Part shown: piece after piece, positions 17,856 to 26,825 of the stretch | Layout of the letters: each line of letters starts with the position of its first letter | How positions within the stretch are numbered: the first letter of the stretch is position 1 | The notes under the pieces: generated by a model | Told to the model about the DNA's origin: nothing | Seen by the model: the letters and a program-made list of their open reading frames with translations, nothing else | Databases searched by the model: none | Source: Marinirhabdus sp050859505 | Lineage (GTDB): Bacteria > Bacteroidota > Bacteroidia > Flavobacteriales > Flavobacteriaceae | DNA: 64,000 nucleotides | Assembly: GCF_050859505.1 (NCBI RefSeq) | Contig: NZ_CP193934.1 | Span: forward strand, 3,348,001 to 3,412,000 | Direction of reading: 5' to 3' | Translations under genes and position numbers: made by a program

Positions 17856-18346
17856 CTTTTAGTGGGTAGACGGTAGGACGTAGCTGACGCTACTTTTAGT
17901 ACACGAGCTACTTCGTTCACACTTTGGGGTTTACCAGATTTTTAAATTATTTAATATTTCTGAAAAACACTTTATTTTTATGAAATAAAGAATAAGATAT
18001 ATACCATATAGCTTCAATAACTATAGGATTCCCTTTTAAATCTGTTGCATCAATTAGGTAATACTTTTTAACATAAAACATAAAATTAAACAGTGTTTCA
18101 GGTCCTTCAAAAGAAGGATTCCAAACTTTGTTTACCTTTTGATGTCGAATATATAAATAATTTTGGGTATCTAAATATTGAGTTATTGTTTCAAAGGGAT
18201 TTTTTTTTTTGAAGAACAAGTACGTATTTTTTAAAGTTTTTAGAATACTAGCGAAATAACTTAAGATCAGCCACAAATAAGGGCTAGCAAAGCAGCCCGT
18301 AAACTACCAGCAACGCAAGTTGCATCCTACCCTCTACCAACTAAAG
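17856..18346. mobile_element. Element of about 490 bp bounded by imperfect terminal inverted repeats
   Basis: Left end 17856-17902 (CTTTTAGTGGGTAGACGGTA onward) and right end 18299-18346 are imperfect inverse complements over about 46 bases, sharing GGTAGA-GGTAGGA. Each end contains small hairpins, GTAGC/GCTAC on the left and GCAAC/GTTGC plus GGGCT/AGCCC on the right. It holds one short AT-rich ORF on the minus strand and no transposase. It abuts the DUF2007 stop codon on one side and nearly touches the ABC-F stop on the other. It may be a nonautonomous element or a cluster of REP-type repeats. Confidence 0.55.
17947..18276 (-). CDS. Hypothetical protein, 109 aa, inside the inverted-repeat element
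   Basis: Unrecognised, lysine/aromatic-rich and AT-rich. The first 25 residues are hydrophobic, then come charged segments. It is the only ORF between the imperfect inverted repeats. Composition differs from the flanking core genes. It may be a real accessory protein or a decayed frame. Confidence 0.4.
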   Translation of the reverse strand: MWLILSYFASILKTLKNTYLFFKKKNPFETITQYLDTQNYLYIRHQKVNKVWNPSFEGPETLFNFMFYVKKYYLIDATDLKGNPIVIEAIWYISYSLFHKNKVFFRNIK

Positions 18347-18348
18347 AC

Positions 18349-19974
18349 TTACAAATACATCTGGTCTCTATGTTCCTTGATCTTTTTGTCGCTCATATAC
18401 TCATCAAACGATGTGTAACGGTCTATCACTCCTTTTGGGGTAAGCTCTATCACTCGGTTACCAACGGTTTGTGCAAACTCGTGATCGTGGGTGGTAAAGA
18501 TAACGGTACCTTTAAAGTTTGTAAGTGAGTTGTTGAAAGCTGTAATAGATTCCAAATCCAGGTGATTGGTGGGTTCGTCCAGCATCACTACATTGGCACG
18601 CATTAACATCATTCTACTTAGCATACAACGCACTTTTTCACCTCCGGAAAGCACATTACTTTTCTTTAAGGCTTCTTCACCACTAAAAAGCATTTTACCT
18701 AAAAATCCGCGAATATAAACTTCTTCTCGTTCTTCTTCGGTTTTGGCGTATTGGCGTAACCAATCTACTAAGGTATCATCACCATTTTCTTCTTTAAAAA
18801 ATGGACTGTTGTCTAATGGCAAATAGCTTTGATTGGTAGTGACACCCCAGGCGAATTCGCCTTTATCTGCTTTCTTATTACCGTTTATAATTTCGTAGAA
18901 TGCGCTGGTAGCACGGGAATCACGACTAAACAACACTACTTTATCGCCTTTGGTTAAGTTGATATCTATTTTACTGAAAAGTATTTCACCATCTATGGAA
19001 GCTTCTAGATTTTCAACATTTAAAATTTGATCTCCTGCTTCGCGCTCGCGTTCAAAAATAATAGCAGGGTATCTTCGGCTGGAAGGTTTAATGTTTGAAA
19101 CATCCAGCTTATCAATCATTTTCTTTCTACTGGTTGCTTGCTTACTTTTGGCTACATTGGCAGAAAAACGACGGATAAATTCTTCCAGTTCCTTTTTCTT
19201 GTCTTCAGCTTTTTTATTCTGTTGTGCCCGTTGTCTCGCCGCCAGTTGGCTACTCTCATACCAGAACGTATAGTTTCCACTAAAATGGTTTATTTTCCCA
19301 AAGTCAATATCACTAATATGGGTACAAACGCTATCCAGGAAGTGACGGTCGTGAGATACTACAATCACACAATTATCGTAATTTGCCAGGAAGTTCTCCA
19401 ACCAGGTAATTGTTTCATAATCCAGGTCGTTGGTAGGCTCATCCATAATAAGTACATCCGGACTTCCAAATAAAGCCTGTGCCAATAGCACACGAACTTT
19501 TAGTTTCCCGTCCAGATCGCTCATCATAGTATAATGATGACTTGCATCTACCCCTAAATTGGACAATAAAGCAGCTGCATCACTATCTGCATTCCAGCCG
19601 TTCATTTCTTCAAAGGTTACTTGCAATTCTCCAATACGCTCGGCATTTTCGTCTGTATAATCTTCGTAAAGCTTATCGATTTCAGATTTAATGGCAAACA
19701 ATTCTTTGTTTCCTCTCACTACGGTTTCTAATACTGGATACTCGTCATATGCATTGTGTTCTTGCTCCAGAACAGACATACGCTTGCCAGACTCCAAATG
19801 CACCTGACCAGAGGTTGGGTCCTGCTTACCAGAAATTATTTTTAAAAACGTAGATTTTCCAGCACCGTTGGCACCAATAATCCCATAACAGTTGCCTGTT
19901 ACAAATTTTGTATTAACATCGTCAAACAATATACGTTTGCCAAACTGAACCGATAACTTAGAAACTGATAACAT
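18349..19974 (-). CDS. ABC-F family ATPase (YbiT-like) with a degenerate second P-loop
   Basis: 541 aa, soluble, two ABC domains with the ABC-F inter-domain linker; YbiT-type ABC-F factors act on the ribosome. The first domain has Walker A GANGAGKST at residues 34-42 and Walker B LIMDEPTNDLD, but its signature is weak. The second domain has LSGGEK and VMLDEPTNHLD, yet its Walker A is replaced by FSRDSRATSAF near residues 343-353, so it probably cannot bind ATP normally. The gene is alone on this strand. Confidence 0.88.
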   Translation of the reverse strand: MLSVSKLSVQFGKRILFDDVNTKFVTGNCYGIIGANGAGKSTFLKIISGKQDPTSGQVHLESGKRMSVLEQEHNAYDEYPVLETVVRGNKELFAIKSEIDKLYEDYTDENAERIGELQVTFEEMNGWNADSDAAALLSNLGVDASHHYTMMSDLDGKLKVRVLLAQALFGSPDVLIMDEPTNDLDYETITWLENFLANYDNCVIVVSHDRHFLDSVCTHISDIDFGKINHFSGNYTFWYESSQLAARQRAQQNKKAEDKKKELEEFIRRFSANVAKSKQATSRKKMIDKLDVSNIKPSSRRYPAIIFEREREAGDQILNVENLEASIDGEILFSKIDINLTKGDKVVLFSRDSRATSAFYEIINGNKKADKGEFAWGVTTNQSYLPLDNSPFFKEENGDDTLVDWLRQYAKTEEEREEVYIRGFLGKMLFSGEEALKKSNVLSGGEKVRCMLSRMMLMRANVVMLDEPTNHLDLESITAFNNSLTNFKGTVIFTTHDHEFAQTVGNRVIELTPKGVIDRYTSFDEYMSDKKIKEHRDQMYL

Positions 19975-20120
19975 CTTTTTTTTTCTTTAATTGGGCGCAA
20001 AATTAACCAAATAGCCTAGATTGAAGAAATATTAACGTTTATATATTCCTTTTAACCTGCAATTAACAATTGAATATATGAGGGAAGTCTACTTTTGTTG
20101 CTAATGTAGGTATGTAGCAT

Positions 20121-21521
20121 ATGAGTAAACATTTACTATTTCTTCTTTCTGTAACACTACTATTCTCTTGTACTTCCAAAAAAGAACGCTCGGGAGACAC
20201 ATATTTTGGTGGTGAAATTGTGAACCCTAAAACCAAACACATTGTTCTTCTTAAAGATGGTGCGGTTATAGATAGTATTGCGCTTAAAGAAGATAACACA
20301 TTTTCTTACAAATTTAAGAATCCTGTATCAGGTATCTATACTTTTCAGCATAACGAGTTCCAGATGTTTTATATGCAGCCTGGCGATAGCTTAATGGTTC
20401 GGGTAAACACCATGGGTTTTGACGAATCTTTACACTATTCCGGCATAGGTGCTAAGAATAACAATTTTTTAATGGAGTTATTTCTTCAGAATGAAGCTGA
20501 AGTAAAATTAGTGTCAAACTATTACCAACTTACCCCTACTGAATTTTCAAGCAAAATAGATTCATTACACACGGTACACAAAACTGAACTTAAAAAGTTT
20601 ATTAAAAAAAACAACCCAACGGAAGATTTTATAGAAATTGCTGAATCCAATTTAAAATATAACGAATACATTAAAAAAGAACTCTACACTTCCGTATTTA
20701 CAAGAAATCCAGAACGCGTTGCCAATGCAAAGTTCCCAAAAGAATTTTATACCTATCGAAAGACTTTAGATTTAGGGAATACGAGTCTACGCAGTTATTA
20801 CCCCTATTTTAGATTTTTAGATCTTTATTTCGACAATCTCACTTATCCTACCTACGATAAAGAAGCTTCTCGCGACAGACTTTCCTATATCCACAATAGC
20901 AATAAAATTATGGTAATGGACAGTCTTATCACTAACGACTCTTTAAAAAATAGTTTGATAAGAAGAAATGCCCGCAGGTATTTGCTAGCTACCAAAGATC
21001 CAGAAAATGGTAGAAAAATGATTAAAATTCTTAAAAAATATGATGCAAACCCAAAGCATCATATAGAATTGGAGACATTGGCACAAGCGACTATGAAACT
21101 TACACCGGGACAAAAAGTACCCGATGTAGTACTGGTTAATTCTGAAAACGAAGCGAAACAATTGCGTAGTGTTCTATCCAAAAGAACGGTACTTTATTTT
21201 TGGTCTATGGAATCTATCAAACATTTTAAAGACATTCATGCAAAAGTAGCAGAGCTCTCCTCCAAGTATCCAGAGTTTGAATTCATAGGAATAAACACAG
21301 ATACACATTACAAAAAATGGTTAAACACCTTAACAGTATCTGGTTTTAATAAAGCAAAAGAATATCAGATAGAAGACATTCAAAATGCTGAGCGTAGATT
21401 GGTACTGTATTCTAATAGCAAAGCACTTATTATAGATAAAGATGGTGTGATATTAGAGAGTAATACCAATATATTTCATTCTAGTATAGAAGACCAACTC
21501 CTTGCGTTTTTAAATCTATAG
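20121..21521 (+). CDS. Thioredoxin-fold lipoprotein lacking the CxxC pair
   Basis: 466 aa lipoprotein (signal ending LLFSC near residue 17). The layout is that of Bacteroidota TlpA relatives: an N-terminal DUF4369-like beta domain, a helical middle, and a C-terminal thioredoxin-like domain from about residue 335 (TPGQKVPDVVLVN). Where the redox CxxC should be, the sequence is LYFWSMESIKHF, so both cysteines are missing and disulfide exchange is unlikely. The last 6 bases overlap the converging GNAT gene. Confidence 0.8.
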   Translation: MSKHLLFLLSVTLLFSCTSKKERSGDTYFGGEIVNPKTKHIVLLKDGAVIDSIALKEDNTFSYKFKNPVSGIYTFQHNEFQMFYMQPGDSLMVRVNTMGFDESLHYSGIGAKNNNFLMELFLQNEAEVKLVSNYYQLTPTEFSSKIDSLHTVHKTELKKFIKKNNPTEDFIEIAESNLKYNEYIKKELYTSVFTRNPERVANAKFPKEFYTYRKTLDLGNTSLRSYYPYFRFLDLYFDNLTYPTYDKEASRDRLSYIHNSNKIMVMDSLITNDSLKNSLIRRNARRYLLATKDPENGRKMIKILKKYDANPKHHIELETLAQATMKLTPGQKVPDVVLVNSENEAKQLRSVLSKRTVLYFWSMESIKHFKDIHAKVAELSSKYPEFEFIGINTDTHYKKWLNTLTVSGFNKAKEYQIEDIQNAERRLVLYSNSKALIIDKDGVILESNTNIFHSSIEDQLLAFLNL

Positions 21522-22031
21522 CGTTATTTCAAATAAAAGTAGCGGTTCTGGTTCTCCTTCAAAAAAATAATCCCCTGCATTCTTTAGCCCTAATTTTTCT
21601 AATAATTTAATGGAAGCCGAATTATGAGGTACTGTAAAGGCAAGTACTTTACAGATGTTTAAAGTGTTTTTCGCATAGTGTAGCACCGCGTTAGAAGCTT
21701 CATACCCATATCCTTTGCCTATAAACTGAGGCAAGAAAGCAAAACCAATATCTGGATGGTTAAGATTGTCGCGTTGGTACATCCCACAAGTTCCAACAGC
21801 CATTTTTGAAGCTTTATCAATAACGATATAAGAGCCATACCCATATTTTGTGTAGCCAGGAATATATTTCTCTATGATTTGTCTTTCGGCATCGGCAATC
21901 GTTTTTATGTTTCTATCGCCTATATATTTTAGCCAGCCTTCACTATTCAATAACTCGTAAAAAAATGGAGCGTCAGTTACTTCAATTTGACGAAGTAACA
22001 GACGCTCTGTTTCTAAAGTTACAATTTTCAA
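21516..22031 (-). CDS. GNAT-family N-acetyltransferase (RimJ/RimL-like)
   Basis: 171 aa, full-length GNAT fold. LETERLLLRQ at the start is typical of the RimJ/RimL subgroup; the acetyl-CoA site FIGKGYGYEA is near residues 106-116, followed by NSASIKLLEKLGL. The substrate is unknown. One base separates its start from the glyA stop, so it is probably cotranscribed with glyA. Confidence 0.88.
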   Translation of the reverse strand: MKIVTLETERLLLRQIEVTDAPFFYELLNSEGWLKYIGDRNIKTIADAERQIIEKYIPGYTKYGYGSYIVIDKASKMAVGTCGMYQRDNLNHPDIGFAFLPQFIGKGYGYEASNAVLHYAKNTLNICKVLAFTVPHNSASIKLLEKLGLKNAGDYFFEGEPEPLLLFEITL

Positions 22032-22032
22032 A

Positions 22033-23310
22033 CTAGTATGCTTTAAATAAGGGCAACCCAGCCATCATAGCATTTACTTTTTCAGATACGGCTTCCAATG
22101 CCGATTCATCTTCAAAATTCATAAGAACCTCATCAATTAGCGTTACTATTTGTTGCATCGCGTCTTCTTTCAACCCACGTGTGGTTACGGCTGCGGTTCC
22201 AATTCTAATTCCGCTAGTGACGAAAGGGGATTTATCATCAAATGGCACCATGTTTTTATTTACGGTAATTTCGGCTTTATTTAAGGCTTCTTCGGCTTGT
22301 TTACCTGTAATATTTTTGTTTCGAAGATCAATTAACATCATATGATTATCTGTCCCGCCACTTATAATTTTATACCCTTTTTCTACAAAAGCTTCGGCCA
22401 TGACGGCTGCGTTCTTTTTTACCTGAATCATATAGTGTAGAAACTCATCGGTTAAAGCCTCACCAAAGGCGATGGCCTTAGCAGCAATAATATGTTCTAA
22501 CGGCCCTCCTTGATTTCCTGGAAAAATTCCGCTGTCTAAGAGTGAAGACATTTTACGAAGGTTTCCATTTTTAAGTGTTATTCCGAAGGGGTTATCAAAA
22601 TCTTTCCCCATCATAATCATTCCGCCTCTTGGTCCACGTAACGTTTTATGAGTAGTGGTTGTTACTACGTGGCAATGTGGCATAGGATCGCTAATAATTC
22701 CTTTGGCGATTAATCCCGCAGGATGTGCAATATCTGCTAGTAGTAATGCTCCTACTTTATCTGCAATGTCACGGAAACGCTTATAATCTATCTCACGAGA
22801 ATAGGCCGAGGCTCCTGCAATGATCATTTTGGGTTGCTCGCGAATGGCAATTTCTTCAATTTTGTCGTAATCGAGCATTCCTGTTGCTTCTTCAACACCA
22901 TAAAATACAGGATTGTATAATTTCCCACTAAAGTTTACTGGAGAGCCGTGTGTTAAATGCCCGCCGTGCGCCAGATCGAATCCAAGAAATGTATCGCCAG
23001 GATTTAAACACGCAGCAAATACAGCAGTATTGGCCTGCGAACCACTGTGTGGCTGTACGTTTACATATTCGGCACCAAAGAGCGTTTTTGCACGATCTAT
23101 CGCTAGTTGTTCTACCTCGTCCACTACTTCACAACCGCCATAGTAACGTTTCCCCGGGTAGCCTTCGGCATATTTATTTGTTAGTACAGATCCTGCAGCT
23201 TCCATAACCTGGTCACTCACAAAATTTTCAGAAGCTATAAGTTCCAATCCATTTAATTGACGTTGTTTTTCGGCTTCAATTAGTTCGAATATCTGTTGAT
23301 CGCGTTTCAT
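22033..23310 (-). CDS. glyA: Serine hydroxymethyltransferase
   Basis: 425 aa, normal length. PLP enzyme that interconverts serine and glycine, supplying one-carbon units on tetrahydrofolate. The PLP-binding lysine is in TTTTHKTLRGPRGG near residue 222; YPGKRYYGGCE and the N-terminal LIASENF are present. The GNAT gene follows downstream. Divergent from fahA, with a palindromic repeat in the intergenic region. Confidence 0.97.
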   Translation of the reverse strand: MKRDQQIFELIEAEKQRQLNGLELIASENFVSDQVMEAAGSVLTNKYAEGYPGKRYYGGCEVVDEVEQLAIDRAKTLFGAEYVNVQPHSGSQANTAVFAACLNPGDTFLGFDLAHGGHLTHGSPVNFSGKLYNPVFYGVEEATGMLDYDKIEEIAIREQPKMIIAGASAYSREIDYKRFRDIADKVGALLLADIAHPAGLIAKGIISDPMPHCHVVTTTTHKTLRGPRGGMIMMGKDFDNPFGITLKNGNLRKMSSLLDSGIFPGNQGGPLEHIIAAKAIAFGEALTDEFLHYMIQVKKNAAVMAEAFVEKGYKIISGGTDNHMMLIDLRNKNITGKQAEEALNKAEITVNKNMVPFDDKSPFVTSGIRIGTAAVTTRGLKEDAMQQIVTLIDEVLMNFEDESALEAVSEKVNAMMAGLPLFKAY

Positions 23311-23408
23311 AAAAAAAATAATTTTAATAAAGAAGTTTTATTTCAACCCTAAAAGGTACCTTTCAATGTAAAAACAGTTCTAACTAGGGTTGGACTGAAC
23401 GATTTTTT

Positions 23409-23512
23409 CCTCGTATTTCAGTAATTTCATTAAAATGAAACGCTGAAAATGTAGGTTGTCGAGTGATTTTTTATCACTTCCGTTAAGGAAAGCATAAAAA
23501 ATTGTATCGAGG
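23409..23512. repeat. Palindromic element resembling the one at 1525-1713
   Basis: The outer arms CCTCG (23409-23413) and CGAGG (23508-23512) enclose a hairpin TTTCAGTAATTTCAT/ATGAAACGCTGAAA (23416-23448), GTGAT/ATCAC (23463-23477) and TTCC/GGAA. Its right end, AAAAATTGTATCGAGG, closely matches the guaA-side element end AAAAATTGTACCGAAG, and both have GAGTGATTTTT inside. It is shorter and less perfect, a diverged copy or half element. Confidence 0.6.
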
Positions 23513-23531
23513 CACCAAAAATACAAAATGC

Positions 23532-23563
23532 TTGTGGTTAGTTGTTCAGAAATTATATATTTG
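23532..23563 (+). promoter_or_regulatory. Promoter for fahA: TTG and TATATTTG
   Basis: TATATTTG at 23556-23563 is an exact TAnnTTTG box, with a TTG at 23532-23534 upstream at about the expected distance. The fahA ATG is about 33 bases downstream. Confidence 0.6.
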
Positions 23564-23595
23564 ATTCAACAAAACTAAAAACAAAAAAACCTGCT

Positions 23596-24873
23596 ATGCC
23601 TTTAACTGCCAACGACCCAAAAAGAAAATCTTGGTTACACGTACCCAAAAACAGTGACTTCCCTATACAAAATATTCCTTTCGGCGTATTTTTAACCCGT
23701 GACGACATTATCACCATTGGAACTCGTATTGGAGAAACAGCTGTAGATTTAGGTGCTTTACACCAATTAGGATATTTCAAAGGAATTGATCTTACAGATG
23801 ATATATTTTTACAAGACACCTTAAACGACTTTATTGCAGACGGAAGAAAAACATGGCGCCTAGTGCGTAATCGTGTTTCGGACTTATTTCTGGAAGGAAA
23901 TGACGAACTACGCAAACACAAAGACCATTGTAAAGAAGTACTATTTCGCTTAGACGAAATTGAAATGCAACTCCCCGTAGATGTTGGCGATTATACAGAT
24001 TTTTATGCAAGTAAAGAACACGCAACCAATGTAGGTTCGCTTTTCCGTGATCCAGAAAATGCGTTGTTACCTAACTGGCTACATATTCCCATTGGTTATC
24101 ATGGCAGAAGTTCTTCTATTGTACCCTCCGGAACACCTATTCGCAGACCTATTGGACAAACAAAACCAGGAGACGACGGAAAACCAGGATTTGGACCTTC
24201 AAAATTATTGGATTTCGAGTTAGAAATGGCGTTTATTACTACGGCAACTAATGACCTTGGCAAGCGTGTACCTATTAAAGAAGCTGAAGAAAACATCTTT
24301 GGTCTCGTATTATTTAATGACTGGAGCGCACGTGACATACAAGCTTGGGAATATGTGCCTCTTGGGCCATTTTTAGGAAAAAGTTTTGCGTCTACTATTT
24401 CTCCGTGGATTGTAACTCTGGATGCTTTGCAACCTTTTAGAACCAATGGACCAAAACAAGATCCTAAACCACTTCCCTACCTTCAGCAAAAAGATAATAT
24501 GAATTATGACATTCATATGCAGGCTGCCATCCAACCAAAAGGTAGCAAAGAAACTGTTGTGTCAAACTCTAATTTTAAATATATGTATTGGTCTATGGCG
24601 CAACAACTCACACACCACACGGTGAACGGTTGTAATGTGCGCAGTGGCGATATGATGGGGAGCGGGACGATCTCTGGTCCAACCGAAGACAGTTACGGAT
24701 CTATGCTAGAATTAAGCTGGAAAGGAACAAAACCACTAAAATTAAACGACGGGTCTGAGCGCAAATTTATTCACGATGGTGATACAATAATTATGCGTGG
24801 TTACTGCGAAAAAGATGGTCTACGATTAGGGTTCGGAGAGTGCTCTGGAAGAGTATTGCCTGCTAGAGAATAG
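23596..24873 (+). CDS. fahA: Fumarylacetoacetase
   Basis: Hydrolyses fumarylacetoacetate to fumarate and acetoacetate at the end of tyrosine/homogentisate breakdown. The ATG at 23596 gives 425 aa opening MPLTANDPKRKSW, the usual length; the longer frame from 23542 runs through the promoter. FAH-fold signatures include PIGYHGRSSSIVPSG, the metal site DFELEMAF and GTISGPTEDSYGSMLE. No other tyrosine catabolism gene is adjacent, so it is probably transcribed alone. Confidence 0.96.
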   Translation: MPLTANDPKRKSWLHVPKNSDFPIQNIPFGVFLTRDDIITIGTRIGETAVDLGALHQLGYFKGIDLTDDIFLQDTLNDFIADGRKTWRLVRNRVSDLFLEGNDELRKHKDHCKEVLFRLDEIEMQLPVDVGDYTDFYASKEHATNVGSLFRDPENALLPNWLHIPIGYHGRSSSIVPSGTPIRRPIGQTKPGDDGKPGFGPSKLLDFELEMAFITTATNDLGKRVPIKEAEENIFGLVLFNDWSARDIQAWEYVPLGPFLGKSFASTISPWIVTLDALQPFRTNGPKQDPKPLPYLQQKDNMNYDIHMQAAIQPKGSKETVVSNSNFKYMYWSMAQQLTHHTVNGCNVRSGDMMGSGTISGPTEDSYGSMLELSWKGTKPLKLNDGSERKFIHDGDTIIMRGYCEKDGLRLGFGECSGRVLPARE

Positions 24874-24924
24874 ATTTTGGCACAGCAATTGTAATTTCCA
24901 TAACCTAACCAAAATAAGTTCGTT

Positions 24925-26109
24925 ATGAAAAAGGCTCTCTTTTTACTCGCAGTTGCAGTTGCATTTGCAGGATGTAACAGCGTGAAGCGTAACCAGAAAT
25001 TTCTACTGAAAGGTAATTATGACGAGGCTATAGATCTTGCCGTAAAGAAAATTGGCAATGATAGAAATGATAAGCAAATACAAGAGCATATCATTCTGTT
25101 AGAAGAAGCTTATGCAAAAGCTGTTTCCCAGGACAACCGAAGAATTACCGCACTCCAAAACACTACTTCGCCAGAAGCGTTGCGAGAGTTATTTTATATT
25201 TATAGAAATTTAGACAGTCGCCAAGAAGCCATTCGTCCATTATTACCATTACATAATATAGAAACAGGTTTTGGTGCCAGTTTCCCAATGGTAAATTATT
25301 CACAGCAACTTACGAGGGCTAGAACTAATTTTGCCAACTCGCTGTATAGTGAAGCGAAAAGCTTAATGGCTCGGAATACTACGATGTCTTATAGAGATGC
25401 GCATAGTGTGTTAAGTGAGTTGAAACAAGTACAATCCAATTATAAAGATGTAAATGTGTTATTAGAAGATGCACACTTCTACGGAACCGATTTTATTTTG
25501 GTTACCTTACAAAACCGAAGTAACATCCTTATCCCAAGGCGTCTGGAGCAAGAGTTATTGGATTTCAACACCTACAAATTAGACGATTTCTGGACCGAAT
25601 ATCATAATGAAAAACAGCGGGATATTCAGTACAACTATGGAATTGTGCTCAATTTTAGAGAGATTTCTTTGTCACCAGAGCGTGTTTCAGAAAAAGAATA
25701 CAATCGTAGCAAACAAATTAAAGACGGTTGGAAGTACAAAGTAGATCGTAATGGTGATAAGATAAAAGACAAAGATGGGAACTTTATAAAGATTGATATT
25801 CTTAAAACGGTTACTGCTAGAGTTACCCACACCATACAAACGAAGTCTATCTTGGTGGGTGGCGATATACTGTATAGAGATCTAAACAGTGGCCGAAATA
25901 TAGACAACCACCCCTTAGCTACCGAATTTATTTTTGAAAATGTTTTTGCTAAATACCGGGGCGATGAAAAAGCCTTAACCGAAGAAGACCTAAGATTAGT
26001 AAGAAATAACTTTATCCCATTCCCAGACAACGCCCAAATGTTACTGGACGCTGGAGATGATATTAAAGGAAGACTAAAGGAAATCTTGAAAAAAAACTCA
26101 TTTAGATAA
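24925..26109 (+). CDS. Hypothetical lipoprotein, 394 aa
   Basis: Lipoprotein signal with FAGC near residues 14-17. A helical N-terminal half (residues 30-160) suggests repeat-type helices, followed by a mixed region with EYHNEKQRDIQYNYGIV and a charged DRNGDKIKDKDGN segment. I do not recognise the family; similar long lipoproteins are common in Flavobacteriaceae. It begins 51 bases after fahA, so cotranscription is possible. The C-terminus (LLDAGDDIKGRLKEIL) is helical. Confidence 0.72.
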   Translation: MKKALFLLAVAVAFAGCNSVKRNQKFLLKGNYDEAIDLAVKKIGNDRNDKQIQEHIILLEEAYAKAVSQDNRRITALQNTTSPEALRELFYIYRNLDSRQEAIRPLLPLHNIETGFGASFPMVNYSQQLTRARTNFANSLYSEAKSLMARNTTMSYRDAHSVLSELKQVQSNYKDVNVLLEDAHFYGTDFILVTLQNRSNILIPRRLEQELLDFNTYKLDDFWTEYHNEKQRDIQYNYGIVLNFREISLSPERVSEKEYNRSKQIKDGWKYKVDRNGDKIKDKDGNFIKIDILKTVTARVTHTIQTKSILVGGDILYRDLNSGRNIDNHPLATEFIFENVFAKYRGDEKALTEEDLRLVRNNFIPFPDNAQMLLDAGDDIKGRLKEILKKNSFR

Positions 26110-26141
26110 AAATATTAGTTCCCCTTTAAGGAGTTAGAGAA

Positions 26142-26537
26142 CTATATAAATTTTTGCAACTCGTCTGCCTGTATGCTATGATGCGATGCGTTTGCAACGG
26201 CAACACCATTCTTCACCACGATTAATTGCGGACTTTGATGTTGTACTTGAAATTTATATCCAACCTCATCAGAAACGTCCCGGTGGGCTTTTAAATCAAG
26301 ATAATATAATTTCATTTGGTCGTCGGTTAGGTCATAATTTCTTTCAAAATTCCGAAACGCCATTTTGCTAATTCCACAGGTAGTTGAATGTTTAAAAATA
26401 GCAACAGGAGTTGTTTTAGATTGTTCTACTATTTCATCTAGTTGTTTTATTTCAGAAAGTACATGCCAAGGGGTTTCTACTATTTCCTCTTTAACGATGT
26501 CTCGCTGTGTCTTTTTTAATTTACTGAATAATCCCAT
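26142..26537 (-). CDS. ytxJ: Bacilliredoxin-like protein YtxJ (monothiol)
   Basis: 131 aa from the ATG at 26537 (MGLFSKLKKTQRD); the frame to 26573 adds an unlikely leader. Thioredoxin-like fold of the bacillithiol-linked YtxJ/DUF2847 family. The active-site segment HSTTCGISKM has a single cysteine, the monothiol form that works with bacillithiol to remove it from proteins. With bshC in the same window this supports a bacillithiol redox system. It converges on the lipoprotein gene. Confidence 0.88.
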   Translation of the reverse strand: MGLFSKLKKTQRDIVKEEIVETPWHVLSEIKQLDEIVEQSKTTPVAIFKHSTTCGISKMAFRNFERNYDLTDDQMKLYYLDLKAHRDVSDEVGYKFQVQHQSPQLIVVKNGVAVANASHHSIQADELQKFI

Positions 26538-26797
26538 AATTTTCTTTTTTTGTAAAAATACAATAAGTTGCAATACAACTGTCTCAAAAAAATCCTAACG
26601 CTTACGGTATCCGTCATAATGTCTGTTAAAACAACTACTCATGTAGACATTCTGTCGTATATTTAGAATGGTTCAGTATTTGAAAACTAAGTTTCAGAAG
26701 ACTGTACATCTAAAATTAAGTAGATGCAAGTAGTTTACAAAAGTAAGATTTCGGCGGAAGTCAAATCATCACATAAATAATAATCATTAGAAAATAG

Positions 26798-26815
26798 ATG
26801 CTGCTGTAGCAGCAT
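26798..26815. promoter_or_regulatory. Palindrome ATGCTGCT-GT-AGCAGCAT just upstream of clpB
   Basis: Perfect 8-base arms with a 2-base centre, ending 10 bases before the clpB ATG at 26826. It could be an operator or an RNA hairpin limiting initiation. It does not match CIRCE. Whether it controls clpB is inference. Confidence 0.5.
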
Positions 26816-26825
26816 TAATAAACAT

